DNA of 46,763 nucleotides from CAZCZR01 sp964503455 (lineage in GTDB: Bacteria; Bacillota; Clostridia; UBA1381), in assembly GCA_964503455.1 (NCBI GenBank), contig CAZCZR010000007.1, forward strand, positions 1 through 46,763, given 5' to 3'. Below the pieces are notes generated by a model. It was not told the origin of the DNA. It saw nothing but the letters and a program-made list of their open reading frames with translations, and did not search any database. Within the stretch, counting starts at the first letter, position 1. The number at the start of each line of letters is the position of its first letter. The position numbers and the translations under genes were made by a program. Of this stretch, positions 33,190 through 42,800 are shown one piece after another.

Positions 33190-33798
33190 TCACTGCGCTT
33201 TTCCGGAGGGGCGCTTTTTCTTGCTCGGCGGGTCGGTATACCCCGGATACATATGCCCGATCCCTATCTCGAACGTTTCCTCTATATCCTCAAGCGTCGT
33301 AAGCTCATAGTCCTCCATTATTCTAACAAGCACCATAGCGCAGGCATAAGCGTCATCCATAGCGTGATGATGCGTAAACTGTATTCCCAGCGCGTCGCAC
33401 AGGCGGTCAAGCTTATGACTCGGAAGATCCGGATACGCCTTTTGCGAAAGAGCTACCGTGTCTATATACCTGAAGGTGGGCAGCTCTATGCCGTCGCGCT
33501 CCAAGGTCGCGCGCATCGCTCCCACATCAAAGCGCGCGTTGTGCGCCACTATTATCCTGCCCTCAATATACGGCAGAACACCTTGCCATATCTCGCTGAA
33601 GGTAGGCTCATCCTTGACCGCCATAGGAGTTATCCTGTGTATCGAAATATTGAACTGGTTAAATTCAAGCGGCTCCGGTCTTATTAAAATTTCCTTGCTG
33701 AAAACCGACTCTCCGTCCGAAACCATACATATGCCCATACTGCATATGCTCGTGTTTCTTGAGGTTGCTGTTTCAAAGTCTATTGCCGTAAAATCCAT
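33190..33798 (-). CDS. DEDDh 3'-5' exonuclease (DNA polymerase III epsilon-like)
   Basis: A 202-residue nuclease of the DnaQ-like superfamily. Motif I is DFETA with D7 and E9; motif II is HNARFDVGAM; motif III is HHAMDDA, giving the DEDDh set. A C-terminal tail of about 30 residues rich in Pro and Lys follows. The ATG at 33798 is chosen since MDFTAIDFETA is the normal N-terminus and AAAAGGAG precedes it. It could degrade DNA or RNA; the precise role is unknown. It lies 16 bases after the DHHW gene. Confidence 0.88.
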   Translation of the reverse strand: MDFTAIDFETATSRNTSICSMGICMVSDGESVFSKEILIRPEPLEFNQFNISIHRITPMAVKDEPTFSEIWQGVLPYIEGRIIVAHNARFDVGAMRATLERDGIELPTFRYIDTVALSQKAYPDLPSHKLDRLCDALGIQFTHHHAMDDAYACAMVLVRIMEDYELTTLEDIEETFEIGIGHMYPGYTDPPSKKKRPSGKAQ

Positions 33799-33814
33799 TT
33801 GCTGCTGACTCCTT

Positions 33815-35065
33815 TTAAGACTGCTGCGAGGCTTCGCGGTATTCCTTTGCCCTTTGCGCGTCCGCGTCGCACACGTCCACAAGCAGCTGGCAGTAATCCG
33901 GAAATCCCGTTGTAAAAATATAGTTCATGATAAGGCAGTCCGTTACATCGTATATATCAAACACATCCATGACCGTTGACCAATAGGTACGCGGGTCGAT
34001 CACTATGGTATTCTCAAAATTATTCACTATCCACGGGATAAACGCGTTGGCGTAGGAATCCTTGAGTATTATAAGCGTTCTTCCGTTCCCCGCCTTGGGG
34101 TTGTGTATCTCTATCATAGGCTGATCGCCGCCGAAGAAGAAGGTGTACGCCGGCTCCTCCTGATTTTTATCGTAAAACACGCCGTTGTAGCTTACCCATG
34201 TGCCGTCGGTATCGAGTCCCTGCATATTAAGCTCAAGCTCTCCGTCGGGGTCTATATCAAAATATTCAAGCGTATCGGGCGTTATGCCGTCGGTCTTGCC
34301 GCGCGCCTGCGAGTAAAGAGAGCCGTACATATTTTCAATGGAGCATTTTTTAAAGGCATTGATGTCAACAGGCTCCATGCCCATCGCGCGGACAATCTCG
34401 CAGTAAGCGTAATACGCTCCGACAGCCGTCCAGTGGTGATCCGTCTTAAAGTATTCGTACTCGCTGTCATAATGCTCGGCAAGCGTTGTGTACACGTCTA
34501 CGGAGTTGACGCTTTCGTCAAGTCCGGCGTTGATGCGGTCTATCGCCTCGCGCTGCGAGGAGCCTATATTGGAGTACATCGGATCCTGAAACTCCAGCTG
34601 CGTCGGGACGATAGCGTTATACAGCTTCACGTTCTCGGGCAGATGCTGCGCGTAGTAGTTGACCGCGTTCATATAATTCTGCTCGCCGCTGAGATTGCGG
34701 CGGAATATCTCCATGATTTTTCCGTTCCATACAAGCAGATTCGTTTTCTGCGTTGTGCCTGTTCCGGCGTCCTTGTCAAAGGTTATTATCTCGCCGAAAT
34801 CGGGCGTTATGCCCATGCTTGCGTCTATCGCGTCGGAAGCCTCTATGAGCTTTGAGCGAAAACCGATACGGTCGCTTATATAATCCTCAAACTGCTCTGA
34901 AAATTCGCCCGAAAACACGGTTTCTTTGTTTATGCTCGGCGGCTGCGCTATTGTTTTGTTCTCGTTTTCGATACTTTTCATATCGGCGGGAACAACGAGC
35001 GCAAGCACCGTGCCGGCAGCAAGCAAAGTGCAGAACAGCACCGTTATAATGACCTTCCTCATCAA
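33815..35065 (-). CDS. DHHW family protein (AlgJ/AlgX-like, polysaccharide acylation partner)
   Basis: A 416-residue envelope protein with one N-terminal membrane anchor (about 4-24) and a large outer domain of the SGNH type. The family name motif occurs as TDHHWT with D209-H210-H211-W212, and the Ser-containing LILKDSYANAF near 335-346 supplies the probable nucleophile. Such proteins act with MBOAT acyltransferases to place O-acetyl groups on extracellular polymers, and an MBOAT gene lies directly upstream (49 bases). The polymer modified is unknown. Length is normal. Confidence 0.88.
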   Translation of the reverse strand: MMRKVIITVLFCTLLAAGTVLALVVPADMKSIENENKTIAQPPSINKETVFSGEFSEQFEDYISDRIGFRSKLIEASDAIDASMGITPDFGEIITFDKDAGTGTTQKTNLLVWNGKIMEIFRRNLSGEQNYMNAVNYYAQHLPENVKLYNAIVPTQLEFQDPMYSNIGSSQREAIDRINAGLDESVNSVDVYTTLAEHYDSEYEYFKTDHHWTAVGAYYAYCEIVRAMGMEPVDINAFKKCSIENMYGSLYSQARGKTDGITPDTLEYFDIDPDGELELNMQGLDTDGTWVSYNGVFYDKNQEEPAYTFFFGGDQPMIEIHNPKAGNGRTLIILKDSYANAFIPWIVNNFENTIVIDPRTYWSTVMDVFDIYDVTDCLIMNYIFTTGFPDYCQLLVDVCDADAQRAKEYREASQQS

Positions 35066-35114
35066 AGACCGATCCTTTCAAATTAATAATATGCCGGTTC
35101 GGCAATGCTTGCCG

Positions 35115-36509
35115 TCAGAATCTGAAATACAAAAACGGATTGTACGTCTGCCCGACAATAAGTACAAAGCACGCCGCGTAAAGCACCGCCGTAAGCACCG
35201 GCTGCGCCACAGCCGCAACGGATGTATTCCTGCATAAATTCCCGAAAACCAGCTTCGGCGCGGGCGTGGACGCGACAGCGCACACTATCAGAAGCCATAA
35301 ATTCGATGACAGCACCGAAAGCGTGGTCACGTTGTAAAGCGGCGTCCCGTTCATCATAAACGCGCGCTGTATAAATTCAAGCCATCTGCTTATATCTGTG
35401 AAATAGAACAGGCTCCAGCCGAACATCACGATAAGCATATTATATAGGTAGCAAATCGGACGCGGCAGCTTCATCAGCGCTCCGCCCAGAAGCTTTTTCT
35501 CTATTATAAGGAACAGCCCGTAATATAAGCCCCAAAGCACAAAATTCCAGCTCGCCCCGTGCCAGAAGCCGGTGAGAAGCCATACAATAAGTATGTTTCT
35601 GATGCTCCTGTAACGGTTTCCGCCCAGCGGAATGTAAACGTAATCGCGGAAAAAGCTCGACAGCGACATATGCCATCTTCTCCAGAAATCGGTGACGTTT
35701 TTGGCGATATACGGGTAGTTGAAATTTTCTCTGAAATCGAACCCAAGCATCTTACCAAGGCCTATCGCCATATCGGAATAGCCGGAAAAATCGAAGTATA
35801 TCTGGAATGTGTACGCAACCACCCCAAGCCATGCCGACGCCGCCGGCATCACCGACAGATCCCCGTCAAGAAGCATCGACGCCACGGAGCCGACGCTGTT
35901 TGCAAGCAGTACCTTCTTCCCCATGCCGACAACAAACCTGACCGCGCCTGCGGCAAATTTATCAAGAGTTGTCACACGGTGTTCAAGCTGCTCGGAAATA
36001 TCGACGTACCTTACGATCGGGCCTGCAACAAGCTGCGGGAACATCGACAGATACGCCATATAAGCAAGCCACGATTTCTGCATACGGCAGTCGCCGCGGT
36101 ACATATCTATAGTATATGAAAGCGTCTGAAACGTGTAGAACGAAATTCCCAGAGGCATCGTTATATTGGGGACAGGAAATGCCGTACCGAATATCGCGTT
36201 TATGTTGGACACGAAAAAGCCGGAATATTTGAATACTGCCAGTATCCCTATATTGATTATGAGCGAGCTTAAAAGCGCCGCGCGCGATTGCCATCTTCCG
36301 TGATATTTTTCGATTATGCGTCCGCAGGTGTAGTCAAGCGTCCCCGAAAACAAAAGCGCCAGCACCCATACAGGCTCTCCCCACGCGTAAAATACAAGCG
36401 ATGATATGACTAAGATCACATTTCTGTAAACGCGGTTTCTGCATATATAATACAGCGCAAGCACCGCCGGCAGAAACACGGTCAGGAACACAAGCCCAGA
36501 AAATACCAT
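35115..36509 (-). CDS. MBOAT family O-acyltransferase (AlgI/PatA/DltB-like)
   Basis: A polytopic membrane protein that passes acyl groups across the membrane to an exported polymer. The catalytic His is H317 in GFWHGASWN, and the family stretch FWRRWHMSLSSFFRDYVYIP precedes it. About ten hydrophobic segments are visible in 464 residues. The ATG at 36509 is preferred over a TTG two codons earlier because TTTGGAGG lies 7 bases upstream. It heads a run of five same-strand genes with gaps of 16-49 bases and is driven by a perfect sigma-A promoter with a long (about 85-base) leader. Confidence 0.93.
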   Translation of the reverse strand: MVFSGLVFLTVFLPAVLALYYICRNRVYRNVILVISSLVFYAWGEPVWVLALLFSGTLDYTCGRIIEKYHGRWQSRAALLSSLIINIGILAVFKYSGFFVSNINAIFGTAFPVPNITMPLGISFYTFQTLSYTIDMYRGDCRMQKSWLAYMAYLSMFPQLVAGPIVRYVDISEQLEHRVTTLDKFAAGAVRFVVGMGKKVLLANSVGSVASMLLDGDLSVMPAASAWLGVVAYTFQIYFDFSGYSDMAIGLGKMLGFDFRENFNYPYIAKNVTDFWRRWHMSLSSFFRDYVYIPLGGNRYRSIRNILIVWLLTGFWHGASWNFVLWGLYYGLFLIIEKKLLGGALMKLPRPICYLYNMLIVMFGWSLFYFTDISRWLEFIQRAFMMNGTPLYNVTTLSVLSSNLWLLIVCAVASTPAPKLVFGNLCRNTSVAAVAQPVLTAVLYAACFVLIVGQTYNPFLYFRF

Positions 36510-36598
36510 GTCCAATCCTCCAAATTGCCGCCCCGAAGGGCTTTTCTACGTCAAATAATTTCTCCGAAAGCTATCCCTATGTTAAACCATACCTTTCC

Positions 36599-36627
36599 AT
36601 TATACTATACACATTTGACAATGTCAA
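36599..36627 (-). promoter_or_regulatory. Consensus sigma-A promoter of the MBOAT operon
   Basis: Perfect TTGACA (36622-36627), 17-base spacer and perfect TATAAT (36599-36604) on the minus strand. Such a strong promoter normally needs repression or drives constant expression; a palindrome covers its -35. Confidence 0.9.
36615..36627. promoter_or_regulatory. Palindromic operator candidate over the MBOAT -35 box
   Basis: TTGACAATGTCAA is a perfect inverted repeat of six bases on each side of one central base. It contains the whole -35 hexamer, so a protein bound here would block RNA polymerase. No regulator gene is adjacent. Confidence 0.5.
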
Positions 36628-36720
36628 TATTTTTTTAATAATTTCGTAAAACAAAACGCATTAAGCATAAAAATTGCACAAAAAACACTGAAATTTAACC
36701 AATTTTTTTCACAAAACCAC

Positions 36721-36749
36721 TTCCCTTTTTAAAAATTCTGTGTTATAAT
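36721..36749 (+). promoter_or_regulatory. Extended -10 promoter of the PL11 gene
   Basis: TATAAT at 36744-36749 with the extension TGT directly before it; the -35 position holds only TTCCCT at a 17-base spacing. Transcription should begin near 36756, leaving a leader of about 120 bases. Confidence 0.72.
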
Positions 36750-36767
36750 AAATAAAAAGTGACTGTT

Positions 36768-36846
36768 GGGCGGCAATACTCTTGACAACGTATTGTGGGG
36801 TATTTTTATATGCCGTCCGCGTCATGTGATTTATGCCGTTCGGCAT
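36768..36846 (+). promoter_or_regulatory. Structured 5' leader of the PL11 gene
   Basis: A long stem-loop with outer arms GGGCGGCA (36768-36775) and TGCCGTCC (36811-36818) encloses, or competes with, an inner hairpin CAATAC (36774-36779)/GTATTG (36790-36795). A second small hairpin ATGCC-GTTC-GGCAT follows at 36833-36846, ending 15 bases before the ribosome site. I do not recognise a known riboswitch class. It may stabilise the mRNA or control translation. Confidence 0.5.
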
Positions 36847-36878
36847 GATTTTAGACTTTATTAAGGAGGAACAGCTTT

Positions 36879-39602
36879 ATGATCAGTAAGCTAAGAAAGA
36901 ATGTTAAGAAAGCGCTTGCATTCGCGGTAGTACTTACACAGGTCGCTGCCTGCGGCGTTATAGCTCCGGCTATGAGCGTTTCGGCGGCAAACACATCCGC
37001 AACCGCAAGAAAGATGGAAAATCTTTCAAGAGGCGTAGTTGCGATGAAGACCTCGGACGGTGTATTCATTTCATGGCGCCGTATGGCAACGGAAGCCGCT
37101 GATACGCAGTTCACGCTTTACAGAAACCAGGTAAAGGTAACAGAGGGAGCCATCACAAACTATGTTGACAAGGACGGCAGCGTAGGCGATAAGTATACTG
37201 TTGTTGCAAACGGAACAATGTCCAAGCCGGCAAGCGTTTGGGAGGATAACTATTTGGATATACCTCTTGCCGATCCCCCCGAAAGCGATGTAATGCTGAC
37301 GGACAGAAACGGATATTACTTCGGCTCGTACACCCCCGGCGACTCAACCTATGCTGACGTTGACGGCGACGGCGATTACGAAATCATTATGATGTGGAAC
37401 CCGGCAAACGCTCTGGATGCCGCTACCACAGGTCAGACAGATAAGGTATTTATCGACTGCTATAAGCTCGACGGCACACAGCTGTGGCGTATAGACATGG
37501 GTTACAACATCCGTGCAGGTCAGCACGACACAATGCTTATGGCGGCGGACTTCAACCTCGACGGCAAGGCTGAGCTTATACTCAGAACCGCCGACGGCAC
37601 AACGGACTCAAAGGGCAACATGGTCGGCGACGCTGAAAAGGGCTCATCGTATGAAAACAGCTGGGCAGCCTTGAACAGCGGCAAGAACCTTCAGGGTCCC
37701 CTTTATGTAACCGCATTTAACGGCGAAACAGGCGAAATTATCGACACAACGGATTTCTATCCGAGCAATACTCCCGGTTCAACCGCAGTATCGTATACAT
37801 TCGGCGATGACTTCGGTAACAGATCCGAGCGTTACAACGGTACGGTAGCGTACATAGACGGCGTTAAGCCTTCGGCTGTATTCGGCAGAGGCTACTACGG
37901 CGGCAAGAACACATCGGCAGGCCGCTGCGCGGTTGCGGTTTATTCTCTTGAGAACAACAAGCTGAAAATGAACTGGAAGTTCGACACAGAGGATTCGGGC
38001 AACGATGTATATATAGGTCAAGGTAACCACCAGATCGAAGCAGGCGACGTTGACGGCGACGGCAAGGACGAGATATTCCTCGGCGCTATCACCTGGGACG
38101 ATGACGGTTCGGTTCTTTGGTGCACAGGCTACGGTCACGGCGATGCAATGCATCTGGGCGACTTCGATCCTACAAAAGAGGGTCTTGAATTTATGAAGGT
38201 TCACGAGGAAGGCGCTCACGCTTACAATACTGAGCTTAAGGGCGACACGGCTCTTGGCGCAGAGGGAACCGATCAGATCTACGGTATGGTCGTTCAGAAC
38301 GCAAAGACAGGCGAAATCTATCAGACACATAACGGCGTTAAGGATACAGGCCGTGGTATGATAGGAAACATCGGCTACAAGGATTCGTACTACGTTACAT
38401 GGGCAGCCGGCTCGACAGGCTACTGGGATAACGAGGGCAACGCTCTTCCCGACCTCGGAGCTTCCATGAACGGCAGAATTTACTGGGACGGCGATCTCCA
38501 GGATGAGCTTCAGGATCACGTAACGCTTACAAAGTGGAACGATACGACAGGCAAGTTCGATACGATTCTTGACGCAAGCGCTGACTGCTACTCAATCAAC
38601 GGAACAAAGGGCAACGTAAACGCACAGGGCGATCTCCTCGGCGACTGGAGAGAGGAATTTGTTACATATACTATCCTCGATCAGAATACAGTTGAGCAGA
38701 AGCTCACAATTAACGGCGATCCCGAGGATCCTACGGTTGACAACACAACACCTTCGAAGATAGACGTAACGGTTAAAAAGACTTCCTATAAGTATGGCTT
38801 GAGACTGTATACAACAAACATCCCGACAGATTATAACTTCTATACTCTGGCTCACGATGATATATACAGAAACTCCTCCGGCGCATACGGCAACTGCTAC
38901 AACCAGCCGCCTCATATCAGCTGGTACATGAACGACAAGATCGCGGGTTCGACATATACGACACAGCCTTCGACAAACATTACTCTTGTTGCGAACAGCT
39001 ACAAGGAGGACGCGTTTGACGAGTCTAAGCTCCCCGAGGGCGGCGGAACAACAGTTGTAGCTCCCGGTCCTGTTGTAACGACAGACACACCGTTTACCGA
39101 TATTTCGGGTCACTGGGGTGAAACATACATCACAGAGATGTATAAAGCAGGCGTTATCAACGGCGAAACAGAAACTACCTTCAATCCTGACGGTACGATC
39201 ACAAAGGGCGAGTTCATTAAGCTTATATCGGCTTCGCTCCAGTTAGAGCTTGCGGACGCTAAGGACGGCGACCACTGGGCAGTTCCTTACGTAGACGCTG
39301 CTAAGGCTGCAGGTCTTGTTAACGAGGCGATCACTCTTGACAATCTCGATGAGCAGATCACAAGAGAGCAGATGGCTTCGATAGTTGCAAAGGCAGCTGA
39401 ATACAAGGGCGTAGACGCATCAGGCGGCTCGGTAGACGCATTTACGGATGCTTCATCGATCAGCGAATGGGCGAAAGACGATGTTGCAGCAGCTGTTAAG
39501 ACAGGCGTTGTTAAGGGTAACGAGGACGGAACCTTCGCTCCCACGGCTACGGCTACACGTGCTGAAGCTGCGACAATGATGTCAAGACTTCTTGCTCTGT
39601 AA
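36879..39602 (+). CDS. Rhamnogalacturonan lyase, PL11 family, with three SLH domains
   Basis: A 907-residue secreted enzyme that cuts the rhamnogalacturonan-I backbone of pectin by beta-elimination. A signal peptide (1-36, cleavage near SVSAA) is followed by the PL11 body (about 42-700): an N-terminal beta domain (SRGVVAMKTSDGVFISWR) and an eight-bladed propeller with calcium loops DVDGDGDYE (about 161-169), DFNLDGKAE and DVDGDGKDE, as in Bacillus YesW/YesX. Three S-layer homology domains at about 737-782, 795-845 and 850-907 (FTDISGHWGE; HWAVPYVDAAKAAGLV; FTDASSISEWAKDDV) would hold it on cell-wall polymers. Codon use is more selective than in neighbours (Lys mostly AAG, Asn mostly AAC), which suggests high expression. 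AAGGAGG precedes the ATG. Confidence 0.95.
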   Translation: MISKLRKNVKKALAFAVVLTQVAACGVIAPAMSVSAANTSATARKMENLSRGVVAMKTSDGVFISWRRMATEAADTQFTLYRNQVKVTEGAITNYVDKDGSVGDKYTVVANGTMSKPASVWEDNYLDIPLADPPESDVMLTDRNGYYFGSYTPGDSTYADVDGDGDYEIIMMWNPANALDAATTGQTDKVFIDCYKLDGTQLWRIDMGYNIRAGQHDTMLMAADFNLDGKAELILRTADGTTDSKGNMVGDAEKGSSYENSWAALNSGKNLQGPLYVTAFNGETGEIIDTTDFYPSNTPGSTAVSYTFGDDFGNRSERYNGTVAYIDGVKPSAVFGRGYYGGKNTSAGRCAVAVYSLENNKLKMNWKFDTEDSGNDVYIGQGNHQIEAGDVDGDGKDEIFLGAITWDDDGSVLWCTGYGHGDAMHLGDFDPTKEGLEFMKVHEEGAHAYNTELKGDTALGAEGTDQIYGMVVQNAKTGEIYQTHNGVKDTGRGMIGNIGYKDSYYVTWAAGSTGYWDNEGNALPDLGASMNGRIYWDGDLQDELQDHVTLTKWNDTTGKFDTILDASADCYSINGTKGNVNAQGDLLGDWREEFVTYTILDQNTVEQKLTINGDPEDPTVDNTTPSKIDVTVKKTSYKYGLRLYTTNIPTDYNFYTLAHDDIYRNSSGAYGNCYNQPPHISWYMNDKIAGSTYTTQPSTNITLVANSYKEDAFDESKLPEGGGTTVVAPGPVVTTDTPFTDISGHWGETYITEMYKAGVINGETETTFNPDGTITKGEFIKLISASLQLELADAKDGDHWAVPYVDAAKAAGLVNEAITLDNLDEQITREQMASIVAKAAEYKGVDASGGSVDAFTDASSISEWAKDDVAAAVKTGVVKGNEDGTFAPTATATRAEAATMMSRLLAL

Positions 39603-39616
39603 TTACTGAATAATTA

Positions 39617-39716
39617 NNNNNNNNNNNNNNNNNNNNNNNNNNNNNNNNNNNNNNNNNNNNNNNNNNNNNNNNNNNNNNNNNNNNNNNNNNNNNNNNNNNN
39701 NNNNNNNNNNNNNNNN
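39617..39716. other. Assembly gap of 100 N
   Basis: Exactly 100 undetermined bases starting 14 bases after the PL11 stop codon. This length is a common placeholder for a gap of unknown size, so the terminator of the PL11 gene and possibly further genes may be missing, and the order of the two sides rests on scaffolding. Confidence 0.98.
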
Positions 39717-39743
39717 TTTTATCCGCTCCAAAAAAAGCAACTT

Positions 39744-39771
39744 TTGCAATATAATTAAGCAATAATTGCAA
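39744..39771. promoter_or_regulatory. AT-rich inverted repeat upstream of the GH2 gene
   Basis: TTGCAAT (39744-39750) and ATTGCAA (39765-39771) form a seven-base inverted repeat 14 bases apart, ending 20 bases before the extended -10 and so covering the -35 region. Further GCAA-type words lie close by. A regulator site is possible; nothing more can be shown. Confidence 0.4.
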
Positions 39772-39790
39772 ACACATTTAACAGGAAATA

Positions 39791-39799
39791 TGGTATAAT
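39791..39799 (+). promoter_or_regulatory. Extended -10 promoter of the GH2 gene
   Basis: TGG directly before TATAAT (39794-39799), with no good -35 at 17 bases. It has the same design as the PL11 promoter. The leader is about 48 bases, with GTGAGG before the ATG. Confidence 0.65.
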
Positions 39800-39853
39800 T
39801 ATATCACATAGTAATCATGTTTACCAAAAAATAAAGAAAGTGAGGTTATAAGC

Positions 39854-42800
39854 ATGAAGAAAAAATTGTCGATATTGTGTTCACTCATGATAGCGATGCA
39901 GCTGATATTCCAAACGGCGGCGCTGCCGGTATCAGCGGCTGATAATGAAGTGTACACAGTACCGGAAAGTCCGGCGATCACATATAATATGAACGTGGAC
40001 TGGAAATTCACCAAGTCAGCCGGAACGACGTATCCCTTGGCGGAGGCGGCGGCGTCGGTGGTTGACGCAAACGGAAAGCAGTTCTATGAGGTGGATTATG
40101 ACGACAGCTCATGGGAGGACGTATCCATTCCCCACCCCATAAACGCGGAGGATTCGTTTGACGGAAACTGTTACGACGCGGGCGAATCGGGTCTTTACCG
40201 CGGCTTTATGTTCTACAGAAAGCACATCACGGTTCCCGAAACGGACGCCGGCAAAAAGATGTTTCTTGAATTTGAGGCTGTAAGACAGTCCGTTTACCTG
40301 TACGTAAACGGCGAGATAGTCGGATTCTATGAAGCGGGCGTTGCGGCGACAGGCTTTGATATTACAGACAAAATCAAAGCCGGCGAGGACAACGTAATTG
40401 CTGTTGCGACCGATAACGCCTCCGACAGAGGACAGTCCGACACGACAAAGGTAACCCACGAAACCAAGCCCGGCAGCACTCCCGGCGCGGCGGACGGCAG
40501 CGGTTACCAGTGGAACACAAAGGACTTCAACGAGGTCCAGGGCGGCATCACGGGAAATGTCAATCTTTATGTAAAGAATGACGTCTACCAGACGCTTCCT
40601 CTCTACAACAACCTGAAAACTACCGGCAACTACATATACGCGACGGATTTTGACATCCGCGAGGGCAAGGCGACAATCACAGTCGAGGGCGAAATCAGAA
40701 ACGAGTCCGACTCCGCCAAGAACCTTACTCTTGAGGTTGCCGTTGTGGAAAACATCGACCCCAACGAGGATTCCACGGACGAAGGCGCGGATCATACAAA
40801 GCAGCCTTATCTGATAGCAAGCTTCGAAAGCGATGCGGCGGCAGTCGCTCCGGCGGCGGATAAGGGGAAGGTATATCTTTCAACCATCCCTGAGGACGCT
40901 TATGCCGATGAACCGGCTCTCACAAACGCCGATACGGTTGACGTTGCAAAGATAACGGCAAGCTCGGCTGTTGAAGGACTTAAATTCTGGAGTCCCTCCT
41001 CGCCGAACCTGTATGACGTATATACAATACTTAAAGACGGCGACACGGTTATCGATGTTCAGAAAACGACCACCGGCTTCAGAAAAGTCGAGTACGATAT
41101 ATCCGACGGCGGTCTTAAAATCAACGATACGCCCGTATGGCTGACAGGCTACGCACAGAGAGCAACAAACGAATGGGCGGTCATCGGTGTTGCCAATGAC
41201 TGGCTTGAAGATATGGATATGCAGTGGATCAAGGAGTCAAACGCCAACTTCATCCGCTGGATGCACGTTGCGCCGAAGCCGAACGCGATCCGTTCGGGCG
41301 ATAAGTACGGCGTGGTATCGGCTGTCCCCGCGGGAGATAAGGAAGGCGACGTTGACGGCAGACAATGGGATCAGCGTGTTGAAACGATGCGCGATGTGAT
41401 CATTTACTTCAGAAACTCGCCCTCTGTAATTTTCTGGGAGGCGGGCAACGCTTCCATCTCGGCGGAGCATCAGCAGGAGATGACGGATATTAAGAATCTG
41501 CTCGACCCCAACGGCGGACGCTTTTCAGGCTGCCGTTCGCTTTCGGGCGAGGATCAGATCAACGCGACAGAGTATGTCGGCACGATGCTGAACCGTTATG
41601 CTTCAAGCGCCAAAAGCGCTATGGCATCGGCAAGCAAGTATGTGCCGATCATGGAAACGGAGTACGCGCGTGACGAAGCTCCCAGACGTGTTTGGGACGA
41701 CTTCTCCCCTCCCGATTTTGACTACAGAAACAAGTGGCTCGGCTCGGGAGCAAGCAAGCAGGACGGCTACGACGTATGGGATGAAACCTCCGAGGATTTT
41801 GCGATAACGGACGTAAAATCGTATAACGAGTTTTATTCAGACCGCGTAGGCGGATCAACCGGTAACGATTACTATTCGGCGGCGGCTATCATGGTATGGT
41901 CGGATTCAAATATGCACAACAGAAACACCGCCAGCGAAAACTGCCGTACCTCCGGTAAGGTAGACCCCGTAAGAATAAAGAAAGAAGCCTTCTACGCTAT
42001 GCAGGCGGCTCAATCTACAACACCTAAGATTCATATCGTAGGTCACTGGAACTATCCGCAGCTTAGCGATGACACTTATAACTATCCGATAAAGGAATAT
42101 AACGGCACCTATTGGGAAGAAACAGGCGAATACGGCAAGCGCGATCCGCAGAACAAGACAGTCTATGTTGTAGGCTCGCCGGGTATCTCGAAAATGGAGC
42201 TTTATGTAAACGACACATTAGTCGGCACCTCCACAAAGCCGGACAGCACATTTGTATTCTCCTTCCCGAATATAGACGTAACGCAGTCGGGTAAGGTATC
42301 GGCAAAGGCATACAACGCAAGAGAAGAGGTCATTGCCGAGGACGAGATCGCAACAGTAGGCGATCCCGTGACAATCAAGCTCACCCCCGTAGTCGGCCCC
42401 GACGGTCTTATCGCGGACGGCTCGGATATAGCTTATTTCGATCTTGCGGTTGTGGATAAGGACGGCAACACCTGTCCTCTGTCATACGACAAGATAAACC
42501 TGTCCGTACAGGGCGACGGCGTTTTGCTTGGCGGCTATAACAGCGGCGTAGGCAGCAATATCACAACTCACCTTGATTACTGCTACGCAGAGTGCGGAAC
42601 GAACAGAATATTCGTCCGCTCAACAAGAACTGCCGGCCCGATCACTCTGTCGGCGTCGTTCGACGGTCAGGCGGCTGTAACAAGCACTATCACCTCCATA
42701 GACGACCTTGAAATGTCTGGCGGTCTTACAACAAAGGCGCAGCGTTCAATAGAGCAGGGCGAGGTCATCCAAGAGGTTAAGCAGGAGGTTCCTGCCCTGA

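Larger units (their letters stand above)
36510..36878. other. 369-base divergent control region between the MBOAT operon and the PL11 gene
   Basis: Strongly AT-rich in the middle. It holds the two divergent promoters listed separately, a 13-base palindrome at the MBOAT -35, and a structured leader in front of the PL11 gene. No protein gene is seen in it. Confidence 0.85.

Noticed and set aside
36756..36846. Known riboswitch upstream of the PL11 gene
   Set aside because: No conserved core of a riboswitch class I know could be matched; kept only as an unnamed structured leader.
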